The position numbers were made by a program, and so were the translations under genes. The notes under the pieces are model-generated. The model did no database searches. It was not told the DNA's origin and saw only the letters and a list, made by a program, of their open reading frames with translations. Positions 1-5,256 of a DNA stretch of 5,256 nt are shown here, one piece after another; positions within the stretch are counted from its first letter, which is position 1, and each line of letters opens with the position of its first letter. The stretch comes from Acidobacteriaceae bacterium (GTDB taxonomy: Bacteria > Acidobacteriota > Terriglobia > Terriglobales > Acidobacteriaceae). Location of the stretch: contig JASHTU010000205.1 of NCBI GenBank assembly GCA_030040395.1, positions 1 through 5,256 of the forward strand, in the 5' to 3' direction.

Positions 1-60
1 CGGCGCGACCGGAGTGAGAGAGCAACTGAAAAAGGAGGAAGCGGCGCTGGGCCTCGCGAC
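1..60. other. Downstream flank of the DUF3300 gene
   Basis: The 60 bases beyond the DUF3300 stop codon hold no recognisable gene or clear intrinsic terminator. The minus strand has a short T-run (TTTTT) about 30 nt after the stop, but the only strong hairpin nearby is inside the coding end (65-85) and is not followed directly by that run. Confidence 0.4.
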
Positions 61-1893
61 TCAGCGGCGGCGGCCACCGCCGCCGTGACCGCCGGAGTGA
101 CCCATCTTCGGCGCTCCGTGACCGCCGAAGCCACGGGGAGCGTGTCCCCCACCGGAAAAACCTTTGGGCGCCCGGCCAAAGCTTTGCGGTTCGCGGCCAC
201 GGCCGAAGGACTGGAAGCCGCCGGAACGTCCCGTGAAACCGCGCTCGGGCGGCGCGGCAAATGCGCGCTGGTTTCCGTAGTTAGGCCTGGAGTAGGAGCG
301 GTAGGGATTTGCGTAGGCCCCGCCGTTGCGAGCCCCGTAGTTCTGGGCCGGCCGGTTCGCGTACCCATAACCACCGTACGCTTGTGGCCGGCCGCCATAG
401 GATTGTGAACGGTTCGCGTAGTTTTGCGGCGCGGAGAAGTTTCGCGGCCCGCGGTTATAGTCCAGTTGCGGCGGCGAGTTCAGCCGCGCAAAAGCGTTTC
501 CCGAATTCGCAATTCCGCGATTGAAGCCCTCGCTGCGCCCGTCACCTGAGTATGGCTGCGCCGGCCGTGAGAAAGGCTGCGCCGAACGGCCCCACGTTTC
601 ACCCGGCCGCCCCAGCGACTGGTTGGGGCCGCGAGAATAGGAATTGCCCGTGCGTCCGTACGCCTGCGACCCACGATTGCCGTCGGCGCCGTAGCGCGCC
701 GAGCGCGCCCAGCCGCCATAAGCGCGCGGCCCGCCGTGCGGAAAGCCCCAATCTCTCACCGAAGCGCTGTGGGTAAAGTACGCGCCGTGGTTAAACAGCA
801 CCGCGTGTGCGCCCCAGCTCAAACCCCAACCCAGCCAGCCCCAAGGCCAATGCTCAAAGGCTCCCAGGGCGATGCCCAATCCGAAGCGAATGGGCATCGC
901 GCCCCACAAATCCCCCAATGCGTCAGCGAACGAAAATCCGGGATACGGCGCCAACGGCGCCCCATATGCGTACCACGGGTTGTACTCCGGCACATACACC
1001 ATTTCCGGATTCGTCGGCGCGACCTCGATCGCGCCCTGGTCCTCCGTGACGTTCTCTTGTGGAGTGGGCTGCAGGTTGCCGGCGTCTTGCGCGCGTTGCC
1101 GCAACACCTGCACCGTCTGCATCACGTCGCCCGGCTGGTTGTAGTAGGCGTCGCCCAGGTTGGTCGTCCACTCCAGGTTCTGGTTCATCATGTCCAGCAC
1201 CTGCGGGAAAGCCGTTAGCGCCTTCACACTGGGATCCCAATTCTGCGCGTCGGCGCCGTTGGCGATCTGGTCGGGAGAGCCATAACCCTGCGCCTGCACC
1301 TGGTGCAGCCACTGGTCCGCGACGGCCACCTGCGCGGGATAAGTTGAGGCGGTGAGAATCTGCGCCAGAAGAGCGTCTGGATAGAGGGCAATGGGCGCGA
1401 CGAGTTGATCGAGCGCGTCGGCGCTCAAGGGTTGTTGCGCCGGGTAACCCTGCTGAGGCTGTCCTTCGCCGGGCTGATCGTAAGGCTCGCCAGGCTGGCC
1501 GTAGGGCTGCGCCGGTTCTCCGTAGGGCTGTGGCTGCGCGTATTGCGGCGACTGTTCCTGCGGCTGGCCATACTGCGGCTGCGCGTATTGCGGCTGAGCA
1601 TATTGTGGGGGCTGATTCCCGGGCGGCGCATATTGCGGCTGCGCGTAGCCGTAGGGCGCCACAGGAGGCGCCTGTTGGTATTGCCCATATCCCGAAGCGT
1701 ACGGCGATGACGGGTACGGATACGCTTGCTGCGCCCCAACTTGCATGGCGGCGAGCAGCACCGAACCTGCCCCGAGCCCCAAAATGATGGCCGTTCTAAA
1801 GCGCCAGGCGGCGAACGGCGAGAGAACCAAGGCGCTGCCACTCGTGGTTCGAGGATCAGGCAGCTGATATAAACATGGATCGGAAACTCTCAT
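61..1893 (-). CDS. Exported DUF3300 domain protein with low-complexity tails
   Basis: 610 residues; function unknown, probably acts in the cell envelope. ATG 1893 is well fixed by a strong Shine-Dalgarno GGAGGA (1901-1906), 7 nt upstream. Residues 1-33 form an unusually long N-region. A hydrophobic core (about 34-50, TAIILGLGAGSVLLAAM) follows, with likely signal-peptidase cleavage after VGA at residue 54. Residues 55-155 are Q/P/Y/G-rich with PQYAQ-type repeats. Residues 156-373 match DUF3300: an opening LDQLVAPIALYPDALLAQIL, the segment NWDPSVKALTAFP, then VYVPEYNPWYAYG (299-311) and a Trp/Gly-rich hydrophobic stretch (W349, W351, W353, W356, W360). Residues 385-610 are G/Y/R/N/S/Q-rich and end in a GGH/RRR run. 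The domain call is from remembered family motifs. No catalytic residues are apparent. If the signal is not cleaved, the protein would stay anchored with its bulk outside the membrane. No neighbouring gene suggests its role. Confidence 0.88.
   Translation of the reverse strand: MRVSDPCLYQLPDPRTTSGSALVLSPFAAWRFRTAIILGLGAGSVLLAAMQVGAQQAYPYPSSPYASGYGQYQQAPPVAPYGYAQPQYAPPGNQPPQYAQPQYAQPQYGQPQEQSPQYAQPQPYGEPAQPYGQPGEPYDQPGEGQPQQGYPAQQPLSADALDQLVAPIALYPDALLAQILTASTYPAQVAVADQWLHQVQAQGYGSPDQIANGADAQNWDPSVKALTAFPQVLDMMNQNLEWTTNLGDAYYNQPGDVMQTVQVLRQRAQDAGNLQPTPQENVTEDQGAIEVAPTNPEMVYVPEYNPWYAYGAPLAPYPGFSFADALGDLWGAMPIRFGLGIALGAFEHWPWGWLGWGLSWGAHAVLFNHGAYFTHSASVRDWGFPHGGPRAYGGWARSARYGADGNRGSQAYGRTGNSYSRGPNQSLGRPGETWGRSAQPFSRPAQPYSGDGRSEGFNRGIANSGNAFARLNSPPQLDYNRGPRNFSAPQNYANRSQSYGGRPQAYGGYGYANRPAQNYGARNGGAYANPYRSYSRPNYGNQRAFAAPPERGFTGRSGGFQSFGRGREPQSFGRAPKGFSGGGHAPRGFGGHGAPKMGHSGGHGGGGRRR
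1519..1647 (-). repeat. Imperfect tandem repeats encoding PQYAQ-type units
   Basis: Inside the DUF3300 gene, a roughly 15-bp unit (core TATTGCGGC as read on the plus strand, at 1541, 1586 and 1631) recurs with variants. It encodes residues about 83-125, a run of PQYAQ, PQYGQ and PQYAP units. The spacing is a multiple of 15 bp, so the units stay in frame. Such a stretch is prone to slippage and length variation. The Q/P/Y-rich character continues more loosely to about residue 150. Confidence 0.75.
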
Positions 1894-1900
1894 AGGGGCT

Positions 1901-1906
1901 TCCTCC
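1901..1906 (-). promoter_or_regulatory. Strong Shine-Dalgarno of the DUF3300 gene
   Basis: The minus strand reads GGAGGA, 7 nt before ATG 1893. It fixes the start of the DUF3300 protein despite the unusually long N-terminal region before its signal core. Confidence 0.8.
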
Positions 1907-2140
1907 GCCCTCGAGACCGCTGGAGTCGTGACGCATCCCGCGATCCCACACTCTCAGGCCGCGTTATCCGACCTGCAACCTCCGGCTGCCCTCCGGCGCG
2001 CCGCATGCTCGTTGGCCCCGCCGCGCACCAGTTTCGGCCTTGGGGAGGGTCGAATGCTCAGACCCCATGGGGGGAGATTAGTTTCGGGGGAAAGGTGATT
2101 AATTCTCGGAGCTGATCGGAAATTATAAAAAAGAAATGGC
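1907..2140. other. Non-coding gap between the small gene and the DUF3300 gene
   Basis: About 230 bp with no convincing gene. It should contain the DUF3300 leader or promoter. An AT-rich patch at 2121-2139 stands out from the GC-rich surroundings. On the minus strand this patch reads as a T-tract running into TATAAT (2122-2127), but no good -35 box lies 16-18 nt upstream. It could equally be a U-tract just after the small gene's stop, although the adjoining hairpin is only about 3 bp. A perfect 10-bp palindrome CCCCATGGGG lies at 2063-2072, and an 8-bp direct repeat AGTTTCGG at 2030-2037 and 2080-2087 flanks it, exactly 50 bp apart. Confidence 0.5.
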
Positions 2141-2332
2141 TTATGCCGCGTTCGCGCCCCCAAACCGTTCGATCTCCAGTTCCGCAATGGAGCGTAAAAT
2201 CGAGTTCTTCAACTCCAGATACGCGGGATCGTTCGGACTGATTCCCTCGGACTCCTCGAGACGCCGGAGAGTCGATCGAAGCAGATCAACCAAGCCTCGC
2301 AGACTCGTGTCGCCTTCGCAGGAGTTCACCAT
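2141..2332 (-). CDS. Small helical hypothetical protein, 63 residues
   Basis: No assigned function. The sequence predicts two amphipathic, highly charged helices: about residues 10-28 (LRGLVDLLRSTLRRLEES) and 35-57 (containing LELKNSILRSIAELEIERF), joined by a Gly/Pro turn (GISPNDP). There is no signal peptide or membrane segment, so it is probably cytoplasmic and perhaps forms a small helical bundle. It resembles small proteins I associate with Acidobacteriota, but I cannot name a family. ATG 2332 directly follows an in-frame TAG and has no well-spaced Shine-Dalgarno (the nearest AGGA is 17 nt away). A TTG at 2293-2291 (residue 14), just before the conserved-looking part, is a possible alternative start and overlaps the stop of the doubtful frame upstream. 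It lies 72 bp after the stop of the DUF885-like gene on the same strand, so co-transcription is plausible. Confidence 0.6.
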   Translation of the reverse strand: MVNSCEGDTSLRGLVDLLRSTLRRLEESEGISPNDPAYLELKNSILRSIAELEIERFGGANAA

Positions 2333-2399
2333 CTATGCGTTGGATGCGTTCCTGGACCAACGGGTAAACCTTCTTAGACAGAAATCCGCCACGGGCAAA
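2286..2399 (-). CDS. Doubtful 37-codon open frame overlapping the small gene
   Basis: Between the stop of the DUF885-like gene and the small gene, a minus-strand frame stays open for 37 codons. It has a gene-like charged helical composition (SKKVYPLVQERIQRIDGEL) and ends LLRRRHESARLG-stop. Its TGA (2286-2288) overlaps a TTG in the small gene's frame as TTGGTTGA, an arrangement typical of translational coupling. Against it: the only ordinary start codon in the frame is a TTG inside the segment (PLV), which would truncate it. A GTG at 2392 that would begin VADF is one base out of frame, so the locus may be frameshifted or spurious. Third-position GC (about 20 of 37 codons) is lower than in the small gene. 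Neither reading is certain; it may be remnant coding sequence. Confidence 0.25.
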   Translation of the reverse strand, partial: FARGGFLSKKVYPLVQERIQRIDGELLRRRHESARLG

Positions 2400-2404
2400 T
2401 CACT

Positions 2405-3778
2405 TCACCGAGGGGCTTTAGGCGGTTGTTGGCTCGTTTGCACAGTCAAAATCAGATCGACGGTATGAATATCCACAAGTCCACTCGAGCCGTAGAGAAC
2501 GGGAAGAACGCTTTCGGCCGGGTAATCGCGCCGCAGCTGGGCGACCTTTTCCGTCCCGGCGCGATAAGCCGGAAGATACATTCGACCCAGCAGAGGATGC
2601 CGTCCCCAGGAGCCGGATAGCTTTTGGGCGCGCTCTTCGCTGACCAGAAAATCGCGGCGCAGGGTGACGGCGATTTCCCGCTGTTCGCGTCCTTCGCCCC
2701 ACGTCATATAGGAACACTGGTTCTTGGCGTCATCCTGCAAAAGCGCCAAGAGCACGCCAATGCGCAGGTCCTCATCGGGCAACTCCTCGATTTCGGTCAC
2801 GCCGTGCGCAATGAGCACGGCGTTGTTGGCCAGCCCCTCGAAGAGCGTGGCCGCGCGGGTGTTCATGGTCAAAACCGTGGCTTCAAATCCGGCTTTTCCG
2901 CGATAGTAAAGGTCCTGGAGATAGGCGAAAGTTGTTACGTGGCCGGGGACAACCTCGTGGCTGACGAGCTGCTCGAACTCCGGGTAGGAGATTTCGAGCG
3001 AAGCGTTGATCTCATAGGTGGCTTCGTATCGCGGCGCGCCGGTATCGGTGCGGGCGCGGCCAATGTAGTTCATGGATCCGGAAAACCAGGCGTCCTTAAT
3101 GGGCACGAATTCGATATTGGCGCGGGGCACCCTGTGCAGCTCCCGGGGAAGGTAGGGAACGAGATGGATGGCGCTGAGCGCGTCCAAGCGCGCGATCTCC
3201 GCTGCGCCCAAGGCCGGTACGGAGGCCATGGGGGTCGCGCGGGCGCGGCGCCAGGCATCGACCGCGGCCAGAATTCCGTCGGTTTGCGACGGCCGATAAC
3301 CGGCGCGGCCGAGCAGTTCCATGATTCGCTCCCTCTTTGCCTCTGGCCGGGACGGTTCGGGCGGCTTGCCCGTAGACGCTTCGACAGCGCGGGCGTAGGC
3401 AACGGGATCGCCCTTGCCGAGCACTTCCAAGGCCAGGTCCCACATGACGTCCAGGCATCGCGCCAGGCCCACGAGATAGGTGCGGCGTGGTTCGCCGCAG
3501 CGGGAAGCTTCATCGCGCATGCCGTCGATGGCGTAGGAAATGTTCACTTCCCGCAAGTAAGCTTCAACGGCCTCCCGGTCCGGAGTCATGGCGGAGACGC
3601 CTCCGGACTTGCGTAGGCGCGCGGCAGCCGCTCGCGTGTAGGCCGCAGGCAGCGGCTCGCCGGAAAACCAGGAGTCGGCGATGAAACGTCCTGCGCCCGA
3701 GGGGCTCATCACGTCCCCGCCCCAAAGCGTGTCGATGCCCAGGATGGCGTCTGCGACATACATCTCCAGTTGGTTCAA
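2405..3778 (-). CDS. DUF885-like putative zinc metallopeptidase
   Basis: 457 residues. The family is predicted to hydrolyse peptide bonds using a metal held by an HExxPGH motif. Here residues 274-280 read HEVVPGH (2939-2959), and about 34 residues on comes FEGLANNAV (E314 within it), which matches the family's second motif, usually EGWALYAE, in degenerate form. The second histidine that usually follows HExxPGH is V281. No signal peptide or transmembrane segment is visible, so the protein is predicted to be cytoplasmic, whereas many DUF885 proteins are exported and longer (about 550-600 residues). The N-terminal ~150 residues do not recall the usual DUF885 start. The start is TTG 3778, with GAGG (3787-3790) 8 nt upstream and an in-frame stop at 3794-3796, so no longer form is possible. 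ATG 3763 (residue 6) is an alternative, but a GGAG sits directly against it. It is divergent from the pseudokinase gene. The substrate is unknown; the fold call is more secure than activity. Confidence 0.7.
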   Translation of the reverse strand: MNQLEMYVADAILGIDTLWGGDVMSPSGAGRFIADSWFSGEPLPAAYTRAAAARLRKSGGVSAMTPDREAVEAYLREVNISYAIDGMRDEASRCGEPRRTYLVGLARCLDVMWDLALEVLGKGDPVAYARAVEASTGKPPEPSRPEAKRERIMELLGRAGYRPSQTDGILAAVDAWRRARATPMASVPALGAAEIARLDALSAIHLVPYLPRELHRVPRANIEFVPIKDAWFSGSMNYIGRARTDTGAPRYEATYEINASLEISYPEFEQLVSHEVVPGHVTTFAYLQDLYYRGKAGFEATVLTMNTRAATLFEGLANNAVLIAHGVTEIEELPDEDLRIGVLLALLQDDAKNQCSYMTWGEGREQREIAVTLRRDFLVSEERAQKLSGSWGRHPLLGRMYLPAYRAGTEKVAQLRRDYPAESVLPVLYGSSGLVDIHTVDLILTVQTSQQPPKAPR

Positions 3779-3786
3779 GACCTTTT

Positions 3787-3790
3787 CCTC
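3787..3790 (-). promoter_or_regulatory. Ribosome binding site deciding a TTG start
   Basis: The minus strand reads GAGG followed by 8 nt and then TTG 3778. With the in-frame TGA only 15 nt upstream of the TTG, this supports TTG as the start of the DUF885-like gene over the ATG five codons later, whose purine-rich sequence is too close for normal initiation. Confidence 0.5.
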
Positions 3791-3861
3791 GATTCAGCTC
3801 TCCCTTATTTTCGCCATCTCCAACGCCGGGATCGCCTCCGGCGCTCAGGTAGTAACCCCCG

Positions 3862-3896
3862 TTATCGTTGGATGGCGCGGACAAGGTTTACGATAA
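3862..3896. promoter_or_regulatory. Inverted repeat TTATCGT/ACGATAA in the divergent intergenic region
   Basis: A perfect 7-bp inverted repeat has arms at 3862-3868 and 3890-3896, 28 bp centre to centre and separated by 21 bp. It lies in the gap between the two divergent genes, so a dimeric regulator bound here could act on both. It overlaps a weak candidate plus-strand promoter: TTGGAT (3868-3873), an 18-nt spacer and GATAAA (3892-3897). That pair matches the consensus at only 3 of 6 and 4 of 6 positions. Chance occurrence of a 7-bp repeat cannot be excluded. Confidence 0.3.
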
Positions 3897-3906
3897 AGGT
3901 GAGAGT

Positions 3907-3960
3907 ATGCAAGAGGCGCGCAGCCACGCACCCGCGTCTCGTATTCCCCGCACTGTTTGA
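3907..3960 (+). CDS. Possible 17-codon leader ORF
   Basis: ATG 3907 opens a 17-residue frame (MQEARSHAPASRIPRTV) that ends at TGA 3958-3960. It is preceded by AAAGG with a 7-nt gap, a good ribosome binding site. It lies in the leader of the pseudokinase gene, in a different frame, and stops 55 nt before that gene's ATG. No run of one regulatory amino acid is present, so classic amino-acid attenuation is unlikely. It could be a coupling leader or a chance short ORF. Confidence 0.25.
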   Translation: MQEARSHAPASRIPRTV

Positions 3961-3975
3961 GTTGCCCCCGCCGGT

Positions 3976-4009
3976 TTCCTGCCTTGGCCCCATTCCTCCG
4001 TGCAGGAAT
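3976..4009 (+). promoter_or_regulatory. Alternative hairpins covering the pseudokinase ribosome binding site
   Basis: The pseudokinase Shine-Dalgarno AGGA (4004-4007, 8 nt before ATG 4016) can pair in two mutually exclusive ways. In the first, ATTCCT (3992-3997) pairs with AGGAAT (4004-4009) across a 6-nt loop. In the second, TTCCTGC (3976-3982) pairs with GCAGGAA (4002-4008). Both are perfect and both would hide the site. This suggests limited or regulated translation, but the stems are short and no ligand or trigger is evident. Confidence 0.35.
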
Positions 4010-4015
4010 CGACCT

Positions 4016-5256
4016 ATGCAACTATGGACCGAATATGAAGGCGTAACCATTGACGGCGTCTTCCCCTTGAAAAAACTTCTGCTGCCCGAGGGTCGCAGCG
4101 CCTTCTTCTCCACCGCCAATGGCAAGGGAGAACCGGCCGTCATGCGCCTGGTGGAGTGTCATTTTGACGAGGAGGAGATCCTCACCCGCTGGCGCTCTGC
4201 CGACGCTCTCGGCCACCCCAATTTCCTCAAGCTCGAGCGCTATGGACAGCTTGCATTGGATGACCGCCCGGTGGTCTATGCGGTCTTTGAGCGCGTCGAC
4301 GCCAATTTGGCTGAGATTGTCGATCGCAGCCGGTTGACCGTCCCGGAAGCCGCGCAGCTCGCGGCCAGCCTTGCTTCCGCTCTGGAGACGCTGCACACCC
4401 ATGGCTTCGTCCATGAACACGTAGGGCTGCATAACGTCTTCACCGTTGGCAACGTGGTGAAACTGCGCAGCGATTGCATCCGCGAAGCTCCCGAAGGAGA
4501 CGCCGGCCTGGCGGCAAAACGGCGCGATGTTCGCGACCTGGCAATGCTGCTGCTGAAAGCCCTCACGCAAAGCGAGATTCCGGATGCGGCGCGAGAACTG
4601 CCGGCTCCGTTCGATGAAATGGTTCGGAACGGAGCGAGCGGAACCTGGGGGTTGGCGGAGATCAAGACTGCAGCGCAGACTCCTCAGCTTTCGCCGCGTT
4701 CCTCCTCCGCGCGCCGCTCCTACTCGAACGGCGCCGCCGTTCATCCATCCGTTCCCGACGCCAGGCCTATGGCCTCGTCGAAGCCTGAGGCGCCCGAGCC
4801 CCGGCCCGCGATCGTCGCCGGCCGGGCGTTCCGGCAGGAATTTCCATCGGATAATCGAGAACCTGAGCTTCCCTTGAGAACAAAATGGCTTGGAGTCGCC
4901 GCGCTGGCGGTGACAATCGCCCTCATGGCTGGGTGGTTTTTTGGGCACGTGCGCGAACGTCACACGGGTGCCGTTCAATCCCCATCCGTCGCTTCAGCAA
5001 AGGCTATAGCGGCGGCGGAACGAAGTGCGCCCGATCCTGTTCCATCCAGTGTTCGCGCAGCAGCCACTGGATTGGGGCAGCGTCCCGGGCAGACAGCAGC
5101 CGGAACCCCTGCGCAGTGGCGCGTGGTCGTTTACACCTATAACAATCGAGCCCAGGCGCAGGAGATGTCAGAGGCAATTGCCGGCAAACACCCCGACCTC
5201 CGGCCCCAGGTATTTACGCCGAGCGGCCACGCCCCTTACCTGGTGACCGTGGGAGG
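4016..5256 (+). CDS. Membrane pseudokinase with C-terminal SPOR domain (3' partial)
   Basis: Open from ATG 4016 to the window edge (413 full codons, end missing). Residues 1-219 form a protein-kinase fold: HPNFLKL (67-73), a hinge near VVYAVFERV (86-94), LETLHTHGFVHEHVGLHNVF (123-142) and DVRDLAMLLLKAL (171-183). Catalytic positions are lost. AVMR (41-44) puts Arg at the usual beta-3 Lys, HRD reads HEH (133-135), the loop Lys is G137, and DFG reads SDC (152-154). N140 remains, and no Gly-rich loop is visible. It is therefore probably a non-catalytic pseudokinase acting by binding. A Pro/Ser-rich linker (about 221-285) leads to one transmembrane helix (291-310) after RTK, giving kinase-in, C-terminus-out topology. 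After an Ala/Pro-rich spacer, residues 367-413 (QWRVVVYTYNNRAQAQEM, then PYLVTVG) match the start of a SPOR domain, which binds peptidoglycan. ATG 4016 is chosen for AGGA 8 nt upstream and because the fold begins there; in-frame ATG 3872 and GTG 3899 would add non-domain-like extensions. Confidence 0.85.
   Translation, partial: MQLWTEYEGVTIDGVFPLKKLLLPEGRSAFFSTANGKGEPAVMRLVECHFDEEEILTRWRSADALGHPNFLKLERYGQLALDDRPVVYAVFERVDANLAEIVDRSRLTVPEAAQLAASLASALETLHTHGFVHEHVGLHNVFTVGNVVKLRSDCIREAPEGDAGLAAKRRDVRDLAMLLLKALTQSEIPDAARELPAPFDEMVRNGASGTWGLAEIKTAAQTPQLSPRSSSARRSYSNGAAVHPSVPDARPMASSKPEAPEPRPAIVAGRAFRQEFPSDNREPELPLRTKWLGVAALAVTIALMAGWFFGHVRERHTGAVQSPSVASAKAIAAAERSAPDPVPSSVRAAATGLGQRPGQTAAGTPAQWRVVVYTYNNRAQAQEMSEAIAGKHPDLRPQVFTPSGHAPYLVTVG

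Noticed and set aside
736..1218. 160-codon plus-strand open frame
   Set aside because: Antisense to the DUF3300 domain; Arg/Pro/His-rich composition typical of a shadow frame.
2122..2127. TATAAT on the minus strand as a promoter for the DUF3300 gene
   Set aside because: No -35-like hexamer lies 16-18 nt upstream (the sequence there is GC-rich), and the T-tract could equally be a transcript end. Noted in the gap entry only.
1954..2187. 77-codon minus-strand open frame
   Set aside because: It overlaps the end of the small gene, is Arg/Pro-rich, and shows no domain.
2136..2468. 110-codon plus-strand open frame
   Set aside because: It covers the small gene and the tail of the DUF885-like gene in antisense and has no family-like features. 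The minus-strand 63-residue protein has clear amphipathic helices.
2624..3616. 330-codon plus-strand open frame
   Set aside because: Antisense to the DUF885-like gene; such long shadows are common in GC-rich genes. The HEVVPGH motif supports the minus strand.
3564..3884. 106-codon minus-strand frame starting upstream of the DUF885-like gene
   Set aside because: Its first 35 codons look mildly gene-like, but it runs out of frame through the DUF885-like gene into Arg-rich shadow sequence. A frameshifted N-terminal extension was considered, but no family similarity supports it.
3872..4015. N-terminal extension of the pseudokinase from in-frame ATG 3872 or GTG 3899
   Set aside because: No well-spaced ribosome binding site, the added residues are Arg/Pro/Cys-rich and not domain-like, and the kinase fold begins just after ATG 4016.
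4022..4978. 318-codon minus-strand open frame
   Set aside because: It lies antisense to the pseudokinase gene, whose plus frame shows kinase-fold motifs, a membrane helix, a SPOR start and a ribosome binding site. The antisense product shows no recognisable domain.

Overview
The window is GC-rich DNA (roughly 60% by eye) that most resembles a soil-type bacterium of the phylum Acidobacteriota. This is an inference from three things: the secreted DUF3300 protein with very long low-complexity tails, a small helical protein of a kind I associate with that phylum, and a membrane-anchored kinase-fold protein with a C-terminal SPOR domain. There is no rRNA, tRNA, phage, IS or CRISPR signal, so the assignment rests on protein style only.

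Layout. The left three quarters is read on the minus strand. From upstream (right) to downstream (left) it holds a DUF885-like putative metallopeptidase (3778 to 2405), a doubtful 37-codon open frame (2399 to 2286), a small hypothetical protein of 63 residues (2332 to 2141), a non-coding gap of about 250 bp, and a large exported DUF3300 protein (1893 to 61). The DUF3300 gene has the best ribosome binding site of the set and a long leader, so it is probably its own transcription unit. The DUF885-like gene and the small gene are close enough to be co-transcribed.

The right quarter is read on the plus strand. A gene starting at ATG 4016 stays open to the window edge (413 full codons). It encodes a protein-kinase fold in which the beta-3 lysine, the HRD aspartate and the DFG aspartate are all replaced. 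This is followed by a Pro/Ser-rich linker, one transmembrane helix and the beginning of a SPOR (peptidoglycan-binding) domain. It is the most interesting item here: a predicted inside-out bridge between a cytoplasmic pseudokinase and the cell wall. A 318-codon antisense frame over the same DNA is a shadow.

The 237-bp gap between the divergent DUF885-like and pseudokinase genes carries several candidate control elements: a 7-bp perfect inverted repeat, a possible 17-codon leader ORF, and two mutually exclusive hairpins that would each hide the pseudokinase Shine-Dalgarno sequence. There is no evidence of a shared pathway. The only common thread is that DUF3300 and the pseudokinase-SPOR protein both look like envelope proteins.
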